A DNA stretch of 26,673 nucleotides, from contig JAEWVM010000169.1 in the NCBI GenBank assembly GCA_023396615.1, positions 1 through 26,673 of the forward strand, in the 5' to 3' direction. Position numbers and translations under genes: made by a program. The DNA is from Spirochaetota bacterium. Its GTDB lineage: Bacteria; Spirochaetota; UBA4802; JAFGJZ01. Position 1 is the first letter of the stretch; each line of letters begins with the position of its first letter. This document shows, piece by piece, positions 21,585 to 26,673 of this stretch. The notes beneath the pieces are model-generated. The model was given only the letters and a program-made list of their open reading frames with translations, was not told the origin of the DNA and made no database searches.

Positions 21585-22301
21585 ATGCCATCAAGTAATC
21601 GTTATAAACGCATAATGATAAAAATAAGCGGGGAAGCTCTTGCCGGTTCTGCAAAGACCGGCATAGATTCCTCTATAGTCAAAAAACTGGCTGATGAAAT
21701 TAAAATTGTTTCACAGGCTGGTTTTGAAATTGCACTTGTAATCGGCGGCGGAAATATTTTCAGAGGCGGAACCGGAGAAGCGCTCGGTGTTGAGCGTACA
21801 ACCGGTGACCACATGGGAATGCTGGCTACGGTTATAAATGCTCTTGCCATGCATTCAGCTCTTTCCAACTCGGGAGTTGATTCCTGCGTAATGACTTCAA
21901 TTGAAATGAACAGCATTGCGGAACCTTATACTATAAGGAGCGCAAAACGCAGCTTAGCCGAAAAGAAAGTTGTTCTGATGGCGGCAGGTACCGGAAATCC
22001 TTTTTTTACCACTGATACTGCGGCATGTCTGCGCGCGGCGGAAATTAAGGCGGATCTTGTAATCAAGGCTACTAAAGTTAGCGGTGTTTACGATAAAGAT
22101 CCGGAAAAGCATTCTGATGCCGTAAAATTTGATCAGATTTCATTTATGGATGTTCTGCATAAACAGCTGAAGGTCATGGATCTTACGGCTATTTCTTTAT
22201 GTATGGAAAATAATCTTCCGATTATGGTATTTAATCTTTTCGAAGATAATTCCATAATGAGGGCGCTGAAAGGCGAAAACGTGGGAACAATCATTCAATA
22301 A
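21585..22301 (+). CDS. pyrH: UMP kinase
   Basis: PyrH phosphorylates UMP to UDP in the cytoplasm, the first committed step to UTP and CTP. The 238-residue product is of the bacterial amino-acid-kinase type. It has KISGEALAG at the start, VIGGGNIFRGG, the GTP/UMP-contact region RTTGDHMGMLATVINALAM, AAGTGNPFFTTDTAACLRAAE and KATKVSGVYDKDPEKH. C-terminal MVFNLFEDNSIMRAL also fits. The position between tsf and frr is a very widely conserved order. The start is one base after the tsf stop, so translation is likely coupled. Confidence 0.96.
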   Translation: MPSSNRYKRIMIKISGEALAGSAKTGIDSSIVKKLADEIKIVSQAGFEIALVIGGGNIFRGGTGEALGVERTTGDHMGMLATVINALAMHSALSNSGVDSCVMTSIEMNSIAEPYTIRSAKRSLAEKKVVLMAAGTGNPFFTTDTAACLRAAEIKADLVIKATKVSGVYDKDPEKHSDAVKFDQISFMDVLHKQLKVMDLTAISLCMENNLPIMVFNLFEDNSIMRALKGENVGTIIQ

Positions 22302-22312
22302 GCGGAGGCTTT

Positions 22313-22870
22313 ATGGTCGGCACTATTATCAAGGATCTTGAGAGCAGAATGGAAAAGAGCTTAAAGGCTCTTGAGAAGGAATACATAACGATCAGAACAG
22401 GAAGAGCCAATCCGGCGATTCTTGACAATGTTTATGTTGAAGTTTACGGACAGCAGATGCCGATCAATCAGGTTGCTACAGTTTCGTGTCCAGAGCCAAG
22501 ACTTATAGTAATTCAGCCGTGGGATAAGTCAAATCTTCAATCTATTGAAAAAGGCATTCTTAAAGCTGATCTTTCGATTAATCCGGCAAATGACGGAAAT
22601 CTTATCAGGCTTCAGATTCCTGAACTTACTGAAGAAAGAAGAAAAGAACTTGTAAAAACCGTTAAATCGAAATGTGAAGATTCAAAAGTCGCAATTAGAA
22701 ATATCCGTCGTGACGGAAATGATGCCGTCAAAGCAAAAGAAAAGAACAAGGAAATTTCAGAAGACGATTCCAAAGCAGAACAGGATTCAATCCAGAAGCT
22801 CACCGATAAGTATATCGAAAAGCTTCAGAAGCTTGCTGAAAACAAAGAAAAAGAAATTATGAGCATTTAA
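22313..22870 (+). CDS. frr: Ribosome recycling factor
   Basis: RRF splits post-termination ribosomes together with EF-G. The 185-residue length is exact for the family. Conserved stretches are TIRTGRANPAILDNVYVEVYG, INQVATVSCPEPRLIVIQPWD, SIEKGILKADLSINPANDG and IRLQIPELTEERRKELVK, followed by the helical DSKVAIRNIRRDGND, where family members read ARVAIRNIRRDAN. GGAGG precedes the ATG. Its stop overlaps the uppS start by one base (TAATG). Confidence 0.97.
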   Translation: MVGTIIKDLESRMEKSLKALEKEYITIRTGRANPAILDNVYVEVYGQQMPINQVATVSCPEPRLIVIQPWDKSNLQSIEKGILKADLSINPANDGNLIRLQIPELTEERRKELVKTVKSKCEDSKVAIRNIRRDGNDAVKAKEKNKEISEDDSKAEQDSIQKLTDKYIEKLQKLAENKEKEIMSI

Positions 22871-23583
22871 TGAATAAAGATCTATCCGCATTAGATATGA
22901 AAAATATTCCGGCGCATGTCGCTGTCATAATGGACGGCAACGGGCGCTGGGCTAAAAAACGCGGACTCGACAGGAGCGCCGGGCATAAAGCCGGCGCTGA
23001 TGTTATTGAGGCTCTCATGGATGCCGCATTTTCTTTAAAGATAAAATGTATTTCTCTTTACGCTTTTTCAACCGAAAACTGGTCCCGTCCTTCATCCGAA
23101 ATATCTTCACTCTGGAAATTGTTTGAATATTATTTTGATGTAAAGATGCCTTTGATGAACCAGAAAGGAATAAGAATTGTTCATTCGGGAGTTTATGACA
23201 GGCTCCCCAAATCAATGGTTGAAAAAATTAAAAATGCCGAAAAGACAACTGCGAAAAATAAAAATATAATTCTCAATTTCTGTCTAAACTACGGTTCCCG
23301 CAGGGAGATTGTTGATGCAGCAAACCGTGCATTATTCAAAACGGGGAAAAACGTACTTACAGAGAAAATGATTACTGACAATCTCTATGCTCCCAATCTG
23401 CCTCAGGTTGATCTTATGATAAGAACTTCCGGTGAAATGCGCATCAGCAATTTTCTGTTATGGCAGGCGGCTTACGCAGAACTCGTTTTCACAAAAACTC
23501 TTTGGCCGGATTTCCGTCCTAAGCATCTTTATAAGGCTATTTTGGAATATCAAAAAAGAAACAGAAGGTTCGGTGGAATATGA
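22870..23583 (+). CDS. uppS: Undecaprenyl diphosphate synthase
   Basis: UppS adds eight isopentenyl units in cis to farnesyl diphosphate, making the lipid carrier for cell wall and O-antigen synthesis. The 237-residue product starts its catalytic core with HVAVIMDGNGRWAKKRGL, with the catalytic Asp in MDGNGRWA, then SAGHKAGAD and SLYAFSTENWSRP. The C-terminal motif reads LMIRTSGEMRISNFLLWQ followed by AYAELVFT and LWPDF, where the family usually has RTGGE(Q/M)R(L/I)SNF. The gene is translationally linked to frr (one-base overlap) and cdsA (four-base overlap). Confidence 0.96.
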   Translation: MNKDLSALDMKNIPAHVAVIMDGNGRWAKKRGLDRSAGHKAGADVIEALMDAAFSLKIKCISLYAFSTENWSRPSSEISSLWKLFEYYFDVKMPLMNQKGIRIVHSGVYDRLPKSMVEKIKNAEKTTAKNKNIILNFCLNYGSRREIVDAANRALFKTGKNVLTEKMITDNLYAPNLPQVDLMIRTSGEMRISNFLLWQAAYAELVFTKTLWPDFRPKHLYKAILEYQKRNRRFGGI

Positions 23584-24461
23584 CACTTATTAACGAAACT
23601 TTTACAAGAATTCTGAGCGCGCTCATTCTTCTTCCGGTATATTTATTCTGCATTTTCAGCGAGTATTTTTTTAACATACCTCTTTTGCTGATAACACTCG
23701 TTATATCACTTTCGGCATTATATGAATTTTATCAGATTGCATCTTTGAAAGATAAAACCAAACCATTTATTGTCATCGGGACTATTTCTGCAGTTGCAAT
23801 ATCTGTTTTTTTCTATCTCCATTCATTTGCAAATGTTTATGCGTTCGGAAAACTGTTCAGTACTTTTGACGCCAGATTTATTTTAGCGGTCGCATTTCTA
23901 ACCGTTCTTTTAACGGCGATAGTTCAGATTTTTTCCCGTCCGCTTGAAGGGGCGATAGGTTCCATTTCTACGACTGTATTCGGTATCGTATTTATTGCGA
24001 TGTCTTTTTCGTACATGATTCTCATGAAGGCTCTGCCTGACGGTGTATTTTATATATTCGCTCTTCATGCTGTTGTAATGCTTAATGATTCAGCTGCTTA
24101 TTTCGGCGGAGTTTTATTAGGGCGTCATAAGGCTAATATCCCGGCTTCTCCGAATAAATCAATAGAAGGATATTTTTCAGGAATTCTAGTTAGTATCATC
24201 GCTATGATCGTATTAAATGAAGTATATATTACATTCTGGGATAAAAAACTATTCACTATAATTGAAGCGGGATTTGTCGGATTATTTCTTGCTGTTGCCG
24301 GAAACATAGGAGATTTAATTGAGTCTGCTGTCAAGCGCGACGGAGGAGTTAAAGACTCCGGACGTATTATCCCGGGTCACGGCGGTATGTGGGATGTTTT
24401 TGATGCATTGATAATTTCTCTTCCTTTATTTTATTTTTATCTCAAGATAAAGGGAGTTTAA
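23580..24461 (+). CDS. cdsA: Phosphatidate cytidylyltransferase (CDP-diglyceride synthase)
   Basis: CdsA makes CDP-diacylglycerol from CTP and phosphatidic acid in the inner membrane, the branch point of phospholipid synthesis. The 293-residue product has about eight membrane helices, normal for the family. Motifs include NDSAAYFGGVLLGRHK followed by SPNKSIEGYFSG, and GNIGDLIESAVKRDGGVKDS followed by PGHGGMWDVFDAL. The family signature ends GHGGxxDRxD, whereas here the Arg is Val (DVFD). The rest is intact, so activity is still expected. It overlaps uppS by four bases and meets dxr with no gap. Confidence 0.93.
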   Translation: MTLINETFTRILSALILLPVYLFCIFSEYFFNIPLLLITLVISLSALYEFYQIASLKDKTKPFIVIGTISAVAISVFFYLHSFANVYAFGKLFSTFDARFILAVAFLTVLLTAIVQIFSRPLEGAIGSISTTVFGIVFIAMSFSYMILMKALPDGVFYIFALHAVVMLNDSAAYFGGVLLGRHKANIPASPNKSIEGYFSGILVSIIAMIVLNEVYITFWDKKLFTIIEAGFVGLFLAVAGNIGDLIESAVKRDGGVKDSGRIIPGHGGMWDVFDALIISLPLFYFYLKIKGV

Positions 24462-25616
24462 TTGAAAAGCGTCAGCATACTCGGTTCAACAGGGTCAATC
24501 GGTTCTTCCGCTTTACGTGTTATTGATTCTTTTCCTGATAAATTTAAAGTAAAAGCTTTAAGCTGTTCTTCGAATATCAAAACACTTGAAGAACAGATTC
24601 AGAAATATTCACCTGAATTTGCGGCACTGGGTTCAACTGAACCTGAAATATTTGATTCTATTAAAAAAAAATATCCGCGTACTATTTTCTTTTCCGGAGA
24701 TTCGGCTTTGTCGGATATCGCATCCGAAGGAGCGGATATTCTTCTAACTTCTGTAGTAGGATACTCGGGAGTTATACCGACATTAAAAGCTATTCCGAAA
24801 ACTAAACGAATCGCGCTTGCTAACAAGGAGACCCTTGTCGCTGCCGGTGATATTGTAATGAACGAAGCAGCAAATCATAAAACAGAAATCATTCCCGTAG
24901 ACAGCGAGCACAGCGCTATTTTTTCCCTTCTTTCTGAAGTTAATAAAGATGATCTCAAGCGCGTCATTATAACTGCTTCAGGCGGAAGTCTCCGCGATAA
25001 AACAGCAGAGGAGCTTTTTTCAATAACACCTGAAGAAGCGCTTCGTCATCCGACGTGGAAGATGGGTTCAAAAATAACCATTGATTCCGCAACTTTGATG
25101 AACAAGGGCTTTGAGGTAATTGAAGCGCATCATCTGTTTAATCTGCCTTATGATAAAATTGATGTCGTAGTTCATCCGGAAAGTGTAATTCATTCCATGA
25201 TAGAAACCAATGACGGTTCAGTTTTTGCACATATGGGAATTGCGGATATGGCGCTTCCGATAATGAATGCTTTTTCTCATCCTGCGAAGTTAAATAATCC
25301 GTTTAAATTTCTCGATTTTTCAAAACTCAAAAGTCTTTCTTTCCGAGAGTATGATGAATCGCGTTTTCCGGCATTGAAGTTTTGCTATGAAGCAGGAAAA
25401 AGAGGCGGAAATATTCCATGTGCGCTCAATGCCGCAAATGAGATCGCGGTAGATGCATTTTTAAAGAAAAAAATCCGCTTTACGGATATTTCTATGATAG
25501 TAAAAAAAATTTCTGATGAGGCTGATTTTATTAAGTCTCCCGAAATAGAAGAGCTTATCGAAACTGATAGGCTTTCCCGCGTAAACGCGGAAAAATATAT
25601 AAGAGGTTTATGCTGA
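24462..25616 (+). CDS. dxr: 1-deoxy-D-xylulose 5-phosphate reductoisomerase
   Basis: Dxr turns DXP into MEP using NADPH, the committed step of the non-mevalonate isoprenoid pathway that feeds UppS. The 384-residue product begins with the NADPH site SILGSTGSIGSSALRVID, then LANKETLVAAGDIV, PVDSEHSAIFSLL, TASGGSLRD, and the metal/substrate loop HPTWKMGSKITIDSATLMNKG with EVIEAHHLF. CALNAANEIAVDAF is the expected C-terminal motif. The start is TTG 24462, directly after the cdsA stop, with AAGGGAG upstream. Its stop overlaps the rseP ATG by one base. Confidence 0.96.
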   Translation: MKSVSILGSTGSIGSSALRVIDSFPDKFKVKALSCSSNIKTLEEQIQKYSPEFAALGSTEPEIFDSIKKKYPRTIFFSGDSALSDIASEGADILLTSVVGYSGVIPTLKAIPKTKRIALANKETLVAAGDIVMNEAANHKTEIIPVDSEHSAIFSLLSEVNKDDLKRVIITASGGSLRDKTAEELFSITPEEALRHPTWKMGSKITIDSATLMNKGFEVIEAHHLFNLPYDKIDVVVHPESVIHSMIETNDGSVFAHMGIADMALPIMNAFSHPAKLNNPFKFLDFSKLKSLSFREYDESRFPALKFCYEAGKRGGNIPCALNAANEIAVDAFLKKKIRFTDISMIVKKISDEADFIKSPEIEELIETDRLSRVNAEKYIRGLC

Positions 25617-26673
25617 TGTTTCAAAATTTAGGTAATATTCTGGGCTATGTTGTTCCTGCTCTGATTCTTTTAGGATGCTGCGTGTTTGTACATGAACTCG
25701 GTCATCTTCTCGGCGGAAGGCTTGTCGGAATCCGGGCTAAAGTTTTTTCAATTGGTTTCGGAAGAGCGATTATTAAGAAAAAAATCGGGGATACTGTATA
25801 TCAGATTGCAGTGATTCCTTTCGGCGGATACTGCGCTTTTGAAGGTGAAGATGCTGCAAAAGAAAGAAAAGGCGAAAAGGATGAATTCTTTTCGGCTTCT
25901 CCATGGAGAAGACTTGTTGCGGTTATAATGGGGCCTTTGTTTAATTTAATATTCGGAATAATTCTTTTCTTCGTTATGAATATGAGCGGTTATCTGACGG
26001 AAACAAACCGTATCATTATTCCGCAGTTTTTTAAAGATGCAGGCATTTCGGTTCCTGCAGTTAAGGCAGGTCTTGCAGACGGAGACAGAATCGTTGCAAT
26101 TGACGGAAAGGAAATTACATCTTTTAATGATATAATGATGAACATATCTCTCGGAGACGGAAAAGAAGTCGCTCTTACTGTTGATAGAAACGGTGAGAAA
26201 AAAGAGATTAAAGTTACTCCGGAAAAATCCGCATCACAAAGTTTTTATTCTATAGGTGTTATGCCGTGGGGTGAAAGAGTTCTCGTAAATGATGTTACTG
26301 ACAAAGAACCGGCATCAAGTGCAGGTTTTAAGAAAATGGATGAGATCAAATCCGCTGACGGTAAGGCTATAAAAGATGAAGATTCGCTAAAAGCTGTTAT
26401 CAAGGCCAATCCTGGAAAGGTTATCAAGTTTGAAGTAGTACGTTCAGGAAAAAGCATTACAATAGAAATGACTCCACGGCTTAAAGAAAGTTTTGTTATT
26501 GAAGAGGCTGAGTCAAGTTTAAAGCTTAAGACTATCAGATACGATAATTTTGATACTTTCAAAAAAAGCATGAAAGACGGAAAAGTTTCTATAGAAGGTA
26601 ATAAAGTCTTAAATATAGAAATGCTAAGAAATGCTTCTATCATTACAGCAGGCCGTGCTGTTGAAGTTATAAC
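25616..26673 (+). CDS. rseP: RseP-type site-2 intramembrane metalloprotease, N-terminal part (cut by window end)
   Basis: RseP cuts transmembrane proteins, including anti-sigma factors in envelope-stress control and leftover signal peptides, inside the inner membrane. Translation starts at ATG 25616, overlapping the dxr stop, and runs 352 codons to the window edge. The first helix carries the zinc-binding HELGH (VFVHELGHLLGG). AVIPFGGYCAFEGE and the second helix MGPLFNLIFGIILFFV follow. Two PDZ-like modules come next (~150-215, AGLADGDRIVAIDGKEI, and ~235-300, SSAGFKKMDEIKSADGKAI). The C-terminal helices with the NPDG-type motif must lie beyond the window. No candidate substrate gene is visible here. 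Confidence 0.93.
   Translation, partial: MFQNLGNILGYVVPALILLGCCVFVHELGHLLGGRLVGIRAKVFSIGFGRAIIKKKIGDTVYQIAVIPFGGYCAFEGEDAAKERKGEKDEFFSASPWRRLVAVIMGPLFNLIFGIILFFVMNMSGYLTETNRIIIPQFFKDAGISVPAVKAGLADGDRIVAIDGKEITSFNDIMMNISLGDGKEVALTVDRNGEKKEIKVTPEKSASQSFYSIGVMPWGERVLVNDVTDKEPASSAGFKKMDEIKSADGKAIKDEDSLKAVIKANPGKVIKFEVVRSGKSITIEMTPRLKESFVIEEAESSLKLKTIRYDNFDTFKKSMKDGKVSIEGNKVLNIEMLRNASIITAGRAVEVI

Overview
This window is about 26.7 kb of dense bacterial chromosome: AT-rich, with gaps mostly under 200 bases and many 1-41 base gene overlaps. The cell looks like a diderm (Gram-negative-type) bacterium. It encodes an RseP-type site-2 protease, several signal-peptide or lipobox proteins, a complete high-affinity phosphate transporter and the conserved block rpsB-tsf-pyrH-frr-uppS-cdsA-dxr-rseP. 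The combination of MORN-repeat lipoprotein, HEAT-type secreted protein, GAF/HD-GYP signalling and STAS protein would suit a member of the Spirochaetota. That is a guess; no 16S or other decisive marker is present. There is no sign of phage, insertion sequence, CRISPR array, tRNA or rRNA.

Layout: (1) 1-626 (-), the N-terminal part of a secreted HEAT-like protein, cut by the window edge. (2) 811-6674 (+), a small acidic unknown protein followed by pstS-pstC-pstA-pstB. Both permeases carry large extra domains after their first membrane helix. The pstS leader combines an 11-base tandem repeat, a suitably placed -10 box and a perfect 13-bp hairpin that would bury the ribosome binding site. No phoU or phoBR follows. 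(3) 10739-6685 (-), a leftward run of RluA-type pseudouridine synthase, small coiled-coil protein, RNase R and a lipoprotein, then a STAS-domain protein with its own candidate promoter. (4) 10877-12907 (+), a DnaC/IstB-type ATPase with a cysteine-rich N-terminus, folK and panB, all overlapping. (5) 15817-12900 (-), a GAF/HD-GYP signalling protein, a membrane-anchored rhodanese-like protein lacking the catalytic cysteine, and a MauE/DoxX-like membrane protein, again overlapping. (6) 19195-16052 (-), a 1047-residue lipoprotein made of about 35 MORN-type repeats. (7) 19479-26673 (+), a small DUF4321-like membrane protein, a hairpin-rich leader, and the translation and envelope block ending inside rseP.

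How the genes work together: the Pst proteins import phosphate. The rightmost operon couples translation factors (S2, EF-Ts, ribosome recycling factor) to UMP supply and to cell-envelope precursors (undecaprenyl diphosphate, CDP-diacylglycerol, the MEP isoprenoid pathway, regulated membrane proteolysis). FolK and PanB supply folate and pantothenate precursors.

No wholly new multi-gene system is evident. The most unusual items are the pstS leader, the giant MORN lipoprotein with a recent internal duplication, the rpsB leader, the candidate leaderless starts, and several departures from family motifs (rhodanese Cys to Asp, CdsA Arg to Val, an interrupted HD-GYP domain).
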